Origin: Avrilella dinanensis
GTDB lineage: Bacteria > Bacteroidota > Bacteroidia > Flavobacteriales > Flavobacteriaceae
Assembly (NCBI RefSeq): GCF_002807015.1
Contig: NZ_NIPO01000001.1
Location: 743,936 to 807,935 of the forward strand
Length of the DNA: 64,000 bases
Direction of reading: 5' to 3'
In this document: positions 47,705 to 56,941 of the stretch, piece by piece
Layout of the letters: every line of letters starts with the position of its first letter
Numbering within the stretch: the stretch's first letter is position 1
Translations under genes and position numbers: made by a program
The notes under the pieces: model-generated
What the model was told of the DNA's origin: nothing
Databases searched by the model: none
The model's input: only the letters and a program-made list of their open reading frames with translations

Positions 47705-48706
47705 CTATTTATTCAATAAATCCCACAAACGGTCTTTCAGTTCAGTTAATCCTAATTGAGCGACTGATGAAATAAACAGATAGTCAACGTTTCCAAGTTC
47801 TTTGTCTAACTGTTGTTTGATCTCGGTTTTTAATTCTTCGTCCAGCATATCCGATTTGGAAATCGCAATCAGTTGGTCTTTGTCCAGCAATTCAGGATTG
47901 TATCTCCTCAGCTCGTCCAGCAAAATTTCATATTCTTTCTTGATATCATCGGTGTCGGCAGGTATAAGAAACAGCAATATGGAGTTCCGTTCGATATGTC
48001 TGAGGAAATAATGTCCCAAACCTTTTCCTTCGGCAGCACCTTCGATAATCCCGGGAATATCAGCCATAACAAAAGAACGAAAATCTCTGTATGGCACGAT
48101 GCCTAAATTGGGTTTGAGTGTTGTAAAAGGATAATTTGCAATCTTTGGTTTGGCGGCGGTAATTACCGACAATAGCGTAGATTTTCCGGCATTCGGAAAA
48201 CCAACCAAGCCGACATCTGCCAGAACTTTAAGCTCAATAATAACGTCGATTTCTTCGCCGGGTAATCCGGGTTGGGCATAACGCGGAGTTTGATTCGTTG
48301 AACTTCTGAAATGCCAGTTACCCAAACCGCCTTTCCCGCCTTCTGCTAATATTTTTTGCTCGCTATCTTCAGTGATTTCAAAAATGACTACGCCGGTTTC
48401 TTTATGTTTGACTACCGTTCCGAGCGGGACATCGATATAAACATCTTCGCCGTCGGCACCTGTGCTTCGTGAGCTACCACCGTCACCTCCGTGACCGGCT
48501 TTGATGTGCTTGCCGAATTTCAGATGGTGTAATGTCCAGAGGTTCTTATCGCCACGAACATATACGTGTCCGCCACGTCCGCCATCGCCGCCATCAGGTC
48601 CTCCTTTGGCGATATATTTTTCTCTGTGAAGATGTGCAGAGCCCTTGCCTCCGTTGCCGGACGCCGCATAAATTTTTACGTAATCTACAAAATTCCCTTC
48701 TGTCAT
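47705..48706 (-). CDS. obgE: Obg/CgtA ribosome-assembly GTPase
   Basis: 333 residues. The Gly-rich Obg fold is N-terminal (~1-155; [31 protein letters not shown]). The G domain has GFPNAGKST, the switch/G3 [16 protein letters not shown] and the G4 SKSDMLD. It acts in late 50S assembly and stress control. The C-terminal OCT domain is lacking, as in many Bacteroidota. The start overlaps the upstream CNNM gene stop by one base (TAATG). Confidence 0.96.
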   Translation of the reverse strand: MTEGNFVDYVKIYAASGNGGKGSAHLHREKYIAKGGPDGGDGGRGGHVYVRGDKNLWTLHHLKFGKHIKAGHGGDGGSSRSTGADGEDVYIDVPLGTVVKHKETGVVIFEITEDSEQKILAEGGKGGLGNWHFRSSTNQTPRYAQPGLPGEEIDVIIELKVLADVGLVGFPNAGKSTLLSVITAAKPKIANYPFTTLKPNLGIVPYRDFRSFVMADIPGIIEGAAEGKGLGHYFLRHIERNSILLFLIPADTDDIKKEYEILLDELRRYNPELLDKDQLIAISKSDMLDEELKTEIKQQLDKELGNVDYLFISSVAQLGLTELKDRLWDLLNK

Positions 48707-49992
48707 TAGTCTTCTTGTTCCGGATTTATTATCCTGATTCCTACTTTGTTAATTTTATTTCCGTCACTGTCTAAAATCTCTATTTCGAGATTATTCCAGT
48801 ACAGTTTTTCCCCGTTTACCGGGATATATGATAATTCTTCCATGACCAATCCGCTGACGGTTGCCACATCGTATTGGTTGATAAACTCGTCCAAATCAAA
48901 ATAGGTAAGTAAATCATGTAACGGATAAAAACCGTCAGATTCCCAGTAATCGTCATTGATTTGTGTGAGTTGATATTCGTCTTCGTCAAATTCGGACGCG
49001 TCGCCAACCAATGCTTCCAAAATGTCATTCAGTGTAAGTACACCTTGGACCACGCCATATTCGTCTGTGACTAAAGCAAAATGATTTTTGGTCGATTTGA
49101 ATATTTCCAAAGCGTGATATGCCGAGGTAAATTCGTTCATGAAAACAGGTTCGTTGATGATAGACTGAAAATCGACATTTTCTTTCTCAACCATCAAAAA
49201 TATATCTTTTAATGATACTATCCCGATAACTTCTTCCATGTTTTGTTGGCAAACCGGATAGAAAGAATGGATTTCATTAACTACCTTGTTTTTTACTTCC
49301 TGAAAAGTGTCTTGCATTTGCAAAAATACAACCGATTTCCGGTGGGTCATCAATGAGTTGATTTTTCTGTCGCCGATATTAAAAACCCGCTCAACGATGT
49401 CTTGCTCGATTTCCTGTACTTCGCCGTCGATGGTACTTGCCTTAATCATTCGTCGGATTTCTTCTTCGGTTACGCGTTCGTCGTTGGCAGAATTAATGTT
49501 TAATATTCTCAGTACGTTGTCGGTGGTTTTGGTCAGTAACCAAACAAACGGTGCGGTTATTTTTGAGATAAAACTCATCGGTAACGCCATGGCTTTGGCA
49601 ATGGCATTCGGATAGCTCAGTCCCAAACGTTTCGGTAACAATTCGCCAAAAACCAATGTCAGAAATGTGATGATTATCAAAATAACCGTTACTGAAATGG
49701 TGGAAGAATAGGGGACTAATGCCGGAACGTTTTCTATGGTCAGTTTGAGGTCGGTTGCGATTTTGTCGCCCGAAAAAATACCGGTTAATATTCCAATCAG
49801 CGTAATGCCTATTTGTACTGTTGACAGAAAGTTGTTAGGCTTTTCTACTAATTGTAATGCTGCTTTTGCTCGTGAACTTCCCTTTTTGGCATCAATTTCC
49901 AAACGGCTTTTTTTGACCGAAACGAGTGCCATTTCGGACATAGAAAATACGCCGTTGAGCAAAATTAAAAACAGTATGATGATAATTTCCAT
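48706..49992 (-). CDS. CNNM/CorC-family transporter-associated protein (DUF21, CBS, CorC domains)
   Basis: 428 residues. The N-terminal DUF21 membrane domain has about four hydrophobic segments (1-~190). A CBS pair follows at ~205-330 ([34 protein letters not shown]), then a C-terminal CorC/HlyC domain (~345-425). The family is linked to Mg2+/Co2+ efflux or homeostasis; older names call it hemolysin. It is translationally coupled to obgE. A terminator for adk stands only 12 bp upstream, so its promoter must lie inside the adk 3' end or it relies on read-through. Confidence 0.9.
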   Translation of the reverse strand: MEIIIILFLILLNGVFSMSEMALVSVKKSRLEIDAKKGSSRAKAALQLVEKPNNFLSTVQIGITLIGILTGIFSGDKIATDLKLTIENVPALVPYSSTISVTVILIIITFLTLVFGELLPKRLGLSYPNAIAKAMALPMSFISKITAPFVWLLTKTTDNVLRILNINSANDERVTEEEIRRMIKASTIDGEVQEIEQDIVERVFNIGDRKINSLMTHRKSVVFLQMQDTFQEVKNKVVNEIHSFYPVCQQNMEEVIGIVSLKDIFLMVEKENVDFQSIINEPVFMNEFTSAYHALEIFKSTKNHFALVTDEYGVVQGVLTLNDILEALVGDASEFDEDEYQLTQINDDYWESDGFYPLHDLLTYFDLDEFINQYDVATVSGLVMEELSYIPVNGEKLYWNNLEIEILDSDGNKINKVGIRIINPEQED

Positions 49993-50003
49993 ATAGTAAA
50001 GAT

Positions 50004-50039
50004 AAAAAACCTTATCGTTTTAGCAATGATAAGGTTTTT
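50004..50039 (-). terminator. Intrinsic terminator after adk
   Basis: AAAAAACCTTATC pairs with GATAAGGTTTTT around an 11-nt loop. It lies 15 bp after the adk stop. Confidence 0.82.
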
Positions 50040-50053
50040 AGAAATTCAAAAAA

Positions 50054-50626
50054 TTACAGCTGGTCGATTACCTGACTCAACCTGACCGTAATTTCGGGTA
50101 TTTCTCCTATTCCGTTTACTGCGTAGTATTTATTTTGATTTTGGTAATACGCAATCAGCGGGGCTGTTTTTTCGTTATATTCTTTGTACCGGTTTCGGAT
50201 TTTTTCCTCGTCCTGGTCGTCTGTTCTTCCGGAAGTTTTTCCTCTTTCCAGAATTCTTTCCACTAAAATTTCGTCGTCAGCCTCCAAAGCAACCGTGGCG
50301 GTAACTTCGAGGTTCAGTTCTTTCAGGAAGTTGTCCAAAGCCTCAGCTTGGGCAATCGTTCTTGGGAAACCGTCAAACAAAAAACCGGATTTGTCCATGT
50401 TTTTTTTCACTTCTTCCTTGAGCATATTGATGGTAATTTCGTCCGGAACCAATTCTCCACGGTCGATATATGTTTTGGCGATTTTGCCTAATTCGGTTTC
50501 GTTTTTCAGGTTATACCGAAAAATATCTCCGGTTGAAACATGGTATAAATTGTATTGTTTTTCTAAAAATGTTGCTTGTGTGCCTTTGCCCGCTCCGGGT
50601 TTTCCAAATAATATTATTGATTTCAT
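50054..50626 (-). CDS. adk: Adenylate kinase
   Basis: 190 residues. The P-loop is GKPGAGKGTQ (7-16), the NMP region is STGDIFRYNLK, FDGFPRTIAQAEAL follows, and the short LID is RGKTSGRTDDQDEEKIRNRY. The short-LID form without zinc cysteines fits Bacteroidota. It equilibrates ATP+AMP with 2 ADP. A -7-like element (TATCTTTG, minus strand, 50684-50691) is ~60 bp upstream. Confidence 0.96.
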   Translation of the reverse strand: MKSIILFGKPGAGKGTQATFLEKQYNLYHVSTGDIFRYNLKNETELGKIAKTYIDRGELVPDEITINMLKEEVKKNMDKSGFLFDGFPRTIAQAEALDNFLKELNLEVTATVALEADDEILVERILERGKTSGRTDDQDEEKIRNRYKEYNEKTAPLIAYYQNQNKYYAVNGIGEIPEITVRLSQVIDQL

Positions 50627-50737
50627 GTAACTGTTAATTCTAAAGATTATCCGTTTTTGGAATAAACTTAATTTTCAAGACCGCAAAGATACTAATTTTC
50701 AACTTACTATTTATCTGATTGTTAAAAAATATTTCAC

Positions 50738-50771
50738 ACAACAAAAGCCACCCGATTTGGATGGCTTTTTG
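50738..50771 (-). terminator. Terminator, copy 1 of a 34-bp exact direct repeat
   Basis: Hairpin AAAAGCCATCC / GGGTGGCTTTT (minus strand, one G-U) sits 17 bp after the lipoprotein gene. The whole 34-bp block is identical to 51837-51870, in the same orientation. Confidence 0.8.
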
Positions 50772-50787
50772 TGTGTTGTGATGAAAT

Positions 50788-51441
50788 TTATAAAAACGAG
50801 TTTGCAATAATGTCAGCATATTTGCAATTCTCAATCCATAGACTATACGACTCCTTTGTTTGGTCATCTATATTAGAATTATTCAGTAACTCTTGATAGC
50901 CATTACAAACATACTCGTTGTCTATAGAATAAGCTACAATTTTTCTTGCAGTTTCTTTTGTGTATGATTCATCTATAGTAGATATTACATTTAGGGCATT
51001 ATATAATAAATGATATCCAAGATACTTATTGTTTACTAAAATATCAATGTTTCTCTTAAATGCATTAAGTATATCTTCGTCTTGTGGCTTAATTGATAAT
51101 TGAGTTATCAATTCTTTTCTTTTGAGTACAACATAAGCAACGTATTGCTCTTCACTGCTATTTAGCCCTTGAGAATGAAATTTGTCAAAATATTCCCAGC
51201 CATATTGATTAGACATTTCTTTAGTTTGAAAATCATTCTCAAAAATTAATTCTAAAGCACTCTCGTTTTCATCAGTAGATGAAATTAAAGGGATATGCGA
51301 TAAATCATTTGTGTTTGATGCAAATGTTTTTTGATAATTTTTAGCATTTTCTTGTTCATTTGATAGTTGTTTCTCGCCATCACAAGAGATGATTAATGAG
51401 AGAAACACAATGCTCAATGTAAGTTTAAATATTTTTTTCAT
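50788..51441 (-). CDS. Lipoprotein of unknown function
   Basis: 217 residues with a lipoprotein signal (lipobox SLIISC, Cys20). The mature part is acidic, Asn/Glu-rich and predicted helical (for example ELLNNSNIDDQTKES). I recognise no family. It lies 30 bp downstream of a small Cys-rich secreted protein gene and with it forms a cassette bracketed by identical 34-bp terminators. Its AT-rich codon use contrasts with the neighbouring adk and dpp7, which suggests later arrival. Confidence 0.7.
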   Translation of the reverse strand: MKKIFKLTLSIVFLSLIISCDGEKQLSNEQENAKNYQKTFASNTNDLSHIPLISSTDENESALELIFENDFQTKEMSNQYGWEYFDKFHSQGLNSSEEQYVAYVVLKRKELITQLSIKPQDEDILNAFKRNIDILVNNKYLGYHLLYNALNVISTIDESYTKETARKIVAYSIDNEYVCNGYQELLNNSNIDDQTKESYSLWIENCKYADIIANSFL

Positions 51442-51471
51442 AACTTTTATGTTTTATTTTATTGATTTAAA

Positions 51472-51747
51472 TTAACAACCAGACGCACCGGACGGATACC
51501 AGCCTCTGTAATTTGTGTGAAAAGTGTAAGATCCTGTTCTGGGATTTCTAAAGCCTGTTTTAGATATTGCATATACCTGCCCATCTATACCAGGTCGAAC
51601 ACAATCACCGTCTGATTCTTGACTCCAGGCGATGACAGTAAATTGCATACTGTTAGTACCTTCATGTCCATAACATATTTCAGTACAAATTCTTGCATTG
51701 AGAGATAGGTAAAATAATGCAAAGAATAATAAAAAAATCTTTCTCAT
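51472..51747 (-). CDS. Small secreted Cys-containing protein
   Basis: 91 residues from the Met at 51747, which begins a signal peptide (MRKIFLLFFALFYLSLNA); a longer frame upstream has no such start. The mature part of ~72 residues has four Cys (RICTEICYGHEG, DGDCVRP, GASGC-end) and many Gly/aromatic residues, compatible with a disulfide-stabilised exported peptide. No family recognised. It probably forms one transcript with the lipoprotein gene downstream. Confidence 0.6.
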   Translation of the reverse strand: MRKIFLLFFALFYLSLNARICTEICYGHEGTNSMQFTVIAWSQESDGDCVRPGIDGQVYAISKTGFRNPRTGSYTFHTNYRGWYPSGASGC

Positions 51748-51836
51748 ATGATTTTGATTTAAATTAAATATAAAGCAATAATAATAAGCGAATTTTAAAT
51801 ACATCTAAAAGTTAATTTTGTGTTAATATTAAATAT

Positions 51837-51870
51837 ACAACAAAAGCCACCCGATTTGGATGGCTTTTTG
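51837..51870 (-). terminator. Terminator, copy 2 of a 34-bp exact direct repeat
   Basis: The same hairpin as at 50738-50771, here 18 bp after the S46 peptidase stop. Being in the same orientation and identical, the two copies bound a 1.1-kb islet. Confidence 0.8.
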
Positions 51871-51888
51871 GTATTGATGTGTGTTAGA

Positions 51889-54045
51889 TTATTTTACGAT
51901 ATCCAACTCTTTGATGATGTTGGTTGCACCGGCATATTTGTCGATGATAAACAACACATAACGGATATCCACATTGATGGTTCTTTGCAATTCAGGGTCA
52001 AAGATTACATCACCTGCCATTGCCTCGATGTTACCGTCGAAAGCTAAGCCGATGAGCTCTCCTTTTCCGTTGAGCACAGGCGAACCTGAATTACCTCCTG
52101 TAATATCGTGGTCGGTCAGGAAATTCACGTGTAACGTTCCGTCGATGTCAGCGTATTGTCCGTAATCTTTCGCATTGTATAAATCAATGAGTTTTTGCGG
52201 ATTTTCAAATTCGTCATCACCCGGAATATGTTTGGCGATAGTTCCTTTCAGCGTAGTAAACCAGTTGTCTGAAGCATCATTTACCCTGTCAGTACGACGA
52301 GGTAGATCTCTTACTGTTCCGTAGGTCAATCGCAAAGTGGAGTTGGCGTCTGGATAATATTTTTTATCTGGATTAGCCTGTCTCAAACCATCAACAAAAA
52401 GACGATAAGCTCTTTGGAATTTCTCGTTTACTTCTTTCAGGTTTTCCGGCTCTTCGCGATATTTGGTCAATAAGTCGGTCGAAATTTTGTACAATTCATC
52501 ATTTTCAAGCAATGTAGCGTCCGGATTATCCAAAAATGCTTTTAGTTTTTCCGCAGAAGTGAAAATGCTGTTTTCAAATCCTTGTTTGATAATTTTGGTG
52601 TAATCATAGTTGTTCTTTTCTCCTAACTCCTTGATGTATGGTGCGATTTCATAACCGGTAGATTTCGTTGCGTACAACTGTAATTGTTTTGCCAGCATTT
52701 CTTCTTCCATAGGCAGATAAAGATTAGCAAAAACCTCTTCGATAGCCGCCTCAAGGTTCGGACGGATATTGGCTCTGAAAGCCTCATTCGCCTGAGCATA
52801 ATTAGCCAATGCATTGCCAAATTGATAAGGGATTACTGCCATGCCAGCTGTACGAAGTGTAGTCATCAGGTAATTGTCGTGACGAGCTTTTTCGTTAGTG
52901 GCTGCATAATAGGCGTTGATGTCCTGCATCACATTGCCATATTTGGCTTTGTTTTCCATCTGGTTTGCCCATTGGTTGAACTCAGCTTCATTTTTGCGTT
53001 TGGTTTCAGCTGTTTTTTGCTCATTCAGTGCATCAATCATACCTTGACGGTTTTTCCAGTAATTAGCAACTCCGGCATAAGTGGAAGCATAATCCAGACG
53101 AACTTTATCGTTGCTGTCCATGTATTTTTTCATTACGTCCATGCCCAGTCTTGAGCCTTCTACCCACGCAGGATAAGCAAACTCTACGTTTTGCTGTACA
53201 CCTTCGGCAGGCATCCAGCGGTTGGTGCGTCCCGGATAGCCTAAAATCATAGAGAAATCTCCAGCTTTGATACCGCCGATATTAACCGGTAAATGATGCT
53301 TCGGATTCATCGGGATATTATCTTCAGAATAAGGAGCAGGATTCCCGTCTTTATCGGTATAAACTCTGAAAATAGAGAAATCTCCGGTGTGGCGAGGCCA
53401 TTCCCAGTTGTCTGTGTCGCCGCCATATTTTCCGATACTGTTTGGTGGTGTTCCTACCAATCGTACATCGGTATAATCTTGATAAACAAAATAATAGAAT
53501 TCATTTCCCTGGAAAAATGATTTTACGGAAACAGTGTATTTTCCGCCTTCATCATTTTCTTGTTGGATTTTAGCGATTTCCTGATTGATGGCTTTTTCGC
53601 GTTCCAATTCGTTCATATTGTCGTTTACTTTCGACAAAATTCGCTCGGAAACATCGTCCATACGAACGAAAAATCTTACCGATAATCCTTCGGCATAGCG
53701 TTCTTCGGTGTTGTCTTTTGCCCAAAAACCGTTCGTCAAAATGTCATCTTCCGGTGTAGAAAGTTGAGCAATTCGCTCATAACCACAGTGATGGTTAGTC
53801 AAAACCAACCCTTGTGATGAAATCATTTCTGCCGTACAGCCGTTATCGAACTGAACAATAGCGTCTTTCAAAGAGTGGCTGTTGATACTGTAGATTTCTT
53901 CGGGTGTGAGTTGTAGCCCCATTTTTTGCATATCGCGATGATTCAATCGCTCGATAAACATTAAAAACCACATCCCTTCATCGGCTTTGACCTTTGTGGG
54001 CAAAACCATAATCATTGCGGTAAATAAAAAAATCAGTTTCTTCAT
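51889..54045 (-). CDS. S46-family dipeptidyl-peptidase, DPP7-like
   Basis: 718 residues with an N-terminal signal peptide ending near KVKA. The chymotrypsin-like catalytic His is at 85/86 (LTNHHCGYERI) and the nucleophile is Ser ~653 in GNSGSPVLNGKGE. Eighteen residues after the nucleophile stands a Gly (AFDGNIE) where the Asp/Glu-specific DPP11 has Arg, so DPP7-type specificity (hydrophobic P1) is more likely. It releases dipeptides from oligopeptides in the periplasm for amino-acid nutrition. It is 22 bp downstream of an outer-membrane barrel gene. Confidence 0.92.
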   Translation of the reverse strand: MKKLIFLFTAMIMVLPTKVKADEGMWFLMFIERLNHRDMQKMGLQLTPEEIYSINSHSLKDAIVQFDNGCTAEMISSQGLVLTNHHCGYERIAQLSTPEDDILTNGFWAKDNTEERYAEGLSVRFFVRMDDVSERILSKVNDNMNELEREKAINQEIAKIQQENDEGGKYTVSVKSFFQGNEFYYFVYQDYTDVRLVGTPPNSIGKYGGDTDNWEWPRHTGDFSIFRVYTDKDGNPAPYSEDNIPMNPKHHLPVNIGGIKAGDFSMILGYPGRTNRWMPAEGVQQNVEFAYPAWVEGSRLGMDVMKKYMDSNDKVRLDYASTYAGVANYWKNRQGMIDALNEQKTAETKRKNEAEFNQWANQMENKAKYGNVMQDINAYYAATNEKARHDNYLMTTLRTAGMAVIPYQFGNALANYAQANEAFRANIRPNLEAAIEEVFANLYLPMEEEMLAKQLQLYATKSTGYEIAPYIKELGEKNNYDYTKIIKQGFENSIFTSAEKLKAFLDNPDATLLENDELYKISTDLLTKYREEPENLKEVNEKFQRAYRLFVDGLRQANPDKKYYPDANSTLRLTYGTVRDLPRRTDRVNDASDNWFTTLKGTIAKHIPGDDEFENPQKLIDLYNAKDYGQYADIDGTLHVNFLTDHDITGGNSGSPVLNGKGELIGLAFDGNIEAMAGDVIFDPELQRTINVDIRYVLFIIDKYAGATNIIKELDIVK

Positions 54046-54067
54046 TGAATAGAAATATTTAAAAAAT

Positions 54068-54661
54068 TTAGTTAAAATAATAAGTTAGTGATACATTAAG
54101 CAAATGTGGTCTGTTTTCGGTGTTGTATGTGGTATTGGAAATCGCGTCCTCAAAAGCAGAACCTGTTTTGGTAATGCTCATTTCATATCTCGCGTTGAGG
54201 TACAATTGATCGAGTTGTACACCCAAACCGATTTGTGCACCCAAATTAAAATTGTCTTGCTTGGCATTGATAACATCTTTCAGGGTGTTTTTGTCGTCCA
54301 AATAATAGGTAAAAACCGGGCCGGCATGTAGCCTGAGAAAACTAAAATTCATGCCCACATTTATAGGAATATCCACTCGGTTTTTGGTGATGGAAAATTC
54401 CTGATTTTGTAACGTCAAGTATTCGTCTTTAAATGATGTATAAAGGATTTCCGGTTCGATGTATATCACGGCAAGGTCGATTCTTCCCGTTAATCCGGCT
54501 TGCCATCCGATATTGGCACTTCCTTTGGATTTGTAGGTTGCTTCAGCCGATTTCAGCATACCGCTTTCTCCGCTATACACCATTCCTCCTTTGATTCCGA
54601 TCTGTGCTGAGGCACAGAAAGTTCCTGCAAAAATGCAGACTGCGATTAAAATATTTTTCAT
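54068..54661 (-). CDS. Outer-membrane beta-barrel protein
   Basis: 197 residues with a signal peptide ending CASAQ. The mature part starts IGIKGGMVYSG and ends LNVSLTYYFN, the usual PorT/OMP_b-brl_2 style closing strand. It is the upstream partner of the S46 peptidase (22-bp gap); a physical link is only suggested by adjacency. Confidence 0.8.
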   Translation of the reverse strand: MKNILIAVCIFAGTFCASAQIGIKGGMVYSGESGMLKSAEATYKSKGSANIGWQAGLTGRIDLAVIYIEPEILYTSFKDEYLTLQNQEFSITKNRVDIPINVGMNFSFLRLHAGPVFTYYLDDKNTLKDVINAKQDNFNLGAQIGLGVQLDQLYLNARYEMSITKTGSAFEDAISNTTYNTENRPHLLNVSLTYYFN

Positions 54662-54718
54662 GGTAACTTAGGTTTGTTTCTGCTAAGGTACTTTTTTTTG
54701 AGAAAGTAGCGGAATACT

Positions 54719-55465
54719 TTAACTTTTTCCTAATCGTTGCCGGACAGCTTCATACAAAAATGCTCCGCATGCTACCGATACATTTAAGGAAGAAATTTTG
54801 CCATACATCGGTAGTTTGGCTTTTTCGTCAACGATTTTCAGTACCGATGGATTTACGCCTTTATCTTCTGATCCCATAATGATGGCAATGCCTTTTTGCA
54901 AATCGAGTTCGTACAAAGATTGCTCAGTTTTTTCTGTGGCAGCAATGGTTGTAATGCCTGAGCCTTGCAAATAAAAGACAGCGTCTTTCACATGATCAAC
55001 TTTGCAAACCGGTATGTTGAATAATGCACCGGCAGAGGTTTTTACCGCATCTGCATTAACCGGAGCCGAGCCTGTTTTGGGAATGATGATGCCATCAGCT
55101 CCAACGCATTCAGCTGTTCGTACGATGGCTCCGAAATTACGAGCGTCCGACAGCTGGTCGAGAATAATAAACAACGGGTTTTCTTTTACTTCCAATACGC
55201 TTTCAACGAGTTGCTCTATCGTAACAAACTTTATTGGGGCAATAGCTGCTACTGCTCCCTGATGATTGTTGAATTTGCTCAATTTGTTTAATTTCTCCAC
55301 CGGAACGTAGGAAAAATTAATATTGTTTTTCTTTAGCGTTTTCAGCAGCTCCTGCATCAAATCGCCCTGAGCTTCTTTCTGGATAAACACTTTGTCTATT
55401 TCTTTTCCTGCCTGAATCGCCTCGATAACAGCCCGGATACCAAAAATGTGTTGTTCGTTTTGCAT
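54719..55465 (-). CDS. rlmB: 23S rRNA (guanosine2251-2'-O)-methyltransferase
   Basis: 248 residues. A substrate-binding N-terminal domain (IFGIRAVIEAIQAGKEIDKVFIQKEAQG) precedes the SPOUT domain with DQLSDARNFGAIVRTAECVG, IIMGSEDKG and LNVSVACGAFLYEAV. These are hallmark TrmH/RlmB motifs. A -7 element (TATCTTTG, minus strand, 55470-55477) stands only 4 bp before the ATG, so the message may be leaderless or nearly so. Confidence 0.93.
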   Translation of the reverse strand: MQNEQHIFGIRAVIEAIQAGKEIDKVFIQKEAQGDLMQELLKTLKKNNINFSYVPVEKLNKLSKFNNHQGAVAAIAPIKFVTIEQLVESVLEVKENPLFIILDQLSDARNFGAIVRTAECVGADGIIIPKTGSAPVNADAVKTSAGALFNIPVCKVDHVKDAVFYLQGSGITTIAATEKTEQSLYELDLQKGIAIIMGSEDKGVNPSVLKIVDEKAKLPMYGKISSLNVSVACGAFLYEAVRQRLGKS

Positions 55466-55512
55466 GAGGCAAAGATAAGTTTTTTCGTGAAAGTCTATGA
55501 AAACATAAAAAT

Positions 55513-55547
55513 AAAAGGCCGAAAAGTATTTCGCTTTCCGGTCTTTT
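55513..55547 (-). terminator. Imperfect hairpin terminator after dodecin
   Basis: AAAAGGCCGAAAAG versus CTTTCCGGTCTTTT pair with bulges around TATTTCG. It lies 22 bp downstream of the dodecin stop. Moderate support. Confidence 0.5.
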
Positions 55548-55569
55548 AATCAGAAACTATCTGAATAGG

Positions 55570-55770
55570 TTACTCAATCTCAAAAGTAAGTTTAAGGTTC
55601 ACGCGATATTCGACAACTTTGTTGTCTTTTACCTGTGCACTTTGATCCTGCACATAGGCAGAACGAATGTTTTTTACGGTTTTTGATGCTTTTTCCACGG
55701 CTTTTTGCGTGGCATCTTCCCAACTTTTCTCTGAGCTTGATAATACTTCAATTACTTTTAAAACTCCCAT
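55570..55770 (-). CDS. Dodecin family protein
   Basis: 66 residues, the normal length. It matches dodecins in the pattern KVIEVLSSSEKSWEDATQKAV...ASKTVKNIRSAYVQDQSAQV and a terminal beta strand (EYRVNLKLTFEIE). Dodecins form hollow dodecamers that bind flavin or CoA. The typical flavin-stacking Trp is present in the SWEDA segment, but flavin specificity is not certain. Confidence 0.9.
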   Translation of the reverse strand: MGVLKVIEVLSSSEKSWEDATQKAVEKASKTVKNIRSAYVQDQSAQVKDNKVVEYRVNLKLTFEIE

Positions 55771-55824
55771 AGCTTTATTTTTTAATGATGAATAATGTCG
55801 TAAAGTTAAAACAAAAGTTTGATT

Positions 55825-56907
55825 TTATTCACATTCTTCCAATGAATTTATCCATTCTTCGATGAGCTGAACGCCTTCCCGGTGTATGGTGGATCTTCCA
55901 AGGCGGGGCATTCTTAGGTAAGTGTCGTCGGTATTCATCAGGAGGTAAAGCAAAGAGTTTTCAGGATTTTGCGGATCTACAATTTTCCCATTCGTTAGTA
56001 CTCCCGGAATCGGGTGGGGTTGATCTACGCAAACGCCCATATTTTTGAGAAATGTCGTTTGATGATATGAAAGATTTAAAGGCGTAGATACGGCCTCTCC
56101 GCCGGTTTGGTGGCAATGAGCACACTGAATGTCAAAATAGGCTCTTGCTCTTTCCGAAATCGGTTTGGATATATCTGAATAATCAACAACCGTATTGATG
56201 CCGCCGGGTAAATTCTCCTCGAGTTTTCCTCTCTGAATCCAACGGTTAAGCTGGTTTTCGTTTCCGTCAGGATAGGTCAGTGTATAATTCAGATGAATGG
56301 GTTTGATACCTATTGGAACAAGTTCATTGTTGATAGAATGACAGGACATACATTGAGATTCGTTCGGAATTTTATAATCAAAATTAATGGTTTCGTTTAA
56401 GTGATTGATGCTTAACGGAATTGTGCTTTCACTCATGTCGAGATAAGCCTCAGACTGTTCTTCGTTCCATTTGTAGTTGGCAAAAATCCAGCCTTCGTCT
56501 TTGAGAATCATCAATCTGGTTTCGATGATTTTTTTATCTGAATTGAGCTGAGTTTCATCGTAGTAAAATATTTTAATCAAAACACTTCCGACAGGTAGGT
56601 TTAGTGGAGTATTTTCATAAGTATAATTAGCTTTCGCATTTTCCGGTAGCCATACATATCTCGTTTTTTGGGCATAATCAGTGAAAAGTTCACTATTGGG
56701 TTTGTATAACAGTAAATCTTCATGTGGAGTAAGATTTTTCAAATTTCCGGTAAAAAAATGGTATTCAGAGAGTGTTGCATAAGGCACATTCTCTAAATCA
56801 ACCGAAATCGGCTCTGGTTTCTCAATGATTTCATAAGAGTTGTTGTCATCGGCACAACCAATAAATAAGCAACTGATAAACAGAAAAAAAATAGTTATTC
56901 TTTTCAT
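55825..56907 (-). CDS. Lipoprotein with two c-type heme motifs (SO_2930-like)
   Basis: 360 residues. Lipobox LFIGC (Cys18). Heme-binding CXXCH motifs are CMSCH (~186-190) and CAHCH (~262-266). The early segment (FFTGNLKNLTPHEDLLLYKPNSELFTDYA) and the C-terminal LYLLMNTDDTYLRMPRLGRS match SO_2930-type diheme proteins. It is likely a periplasmic or outer-membrane redox lipoprotein. No adjacent parallel beta-helix partner is visible, although one is often found with this family. Confidence 0.88.
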   Translation of the reverse strand: MKRITIFFLFISCLFIGCADDNNSYEIIEKPEPISVDLENVPYATLSEYHFFTGNLKNLTPHEDLLLYKPNSELFTDYAQKTRYVWLPENAKANYTYENTPLNLPVGSVLIKIFYYDETQLNSDKKIIETRLMILKDEGWIFANYKWNEEQSEAYLDMSESTIPLSINHLNETINFDYKIPNESQCMSCHSINNELVPIGIKPIHLNYTLTYPDGNENQLNRWIQRGKLEENLPGGINTVVDYSDISKPISERARAYFDIQCAHCHQTGGEAVSTPLNLSYHQTTFLKNMGVCVDQPHPIPGVLTNGKIVDPQNPENSLLYLLMNTDDTYLRMPRLGRSTIHREGVQLIEEWINSLEECE

Positions 56908-56941
56908 TAAAGAAGGAATTAAAAAAACTAAGATAAAAAAA

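Noticed and set aside
48706..49992. Hemolysin annotation for the DUF21-CBS-CorC protein.
   Set aside because: This is a historic family name; domain order indicates CNNM/CorC-type ion homeostasis and no toxin feature is present.
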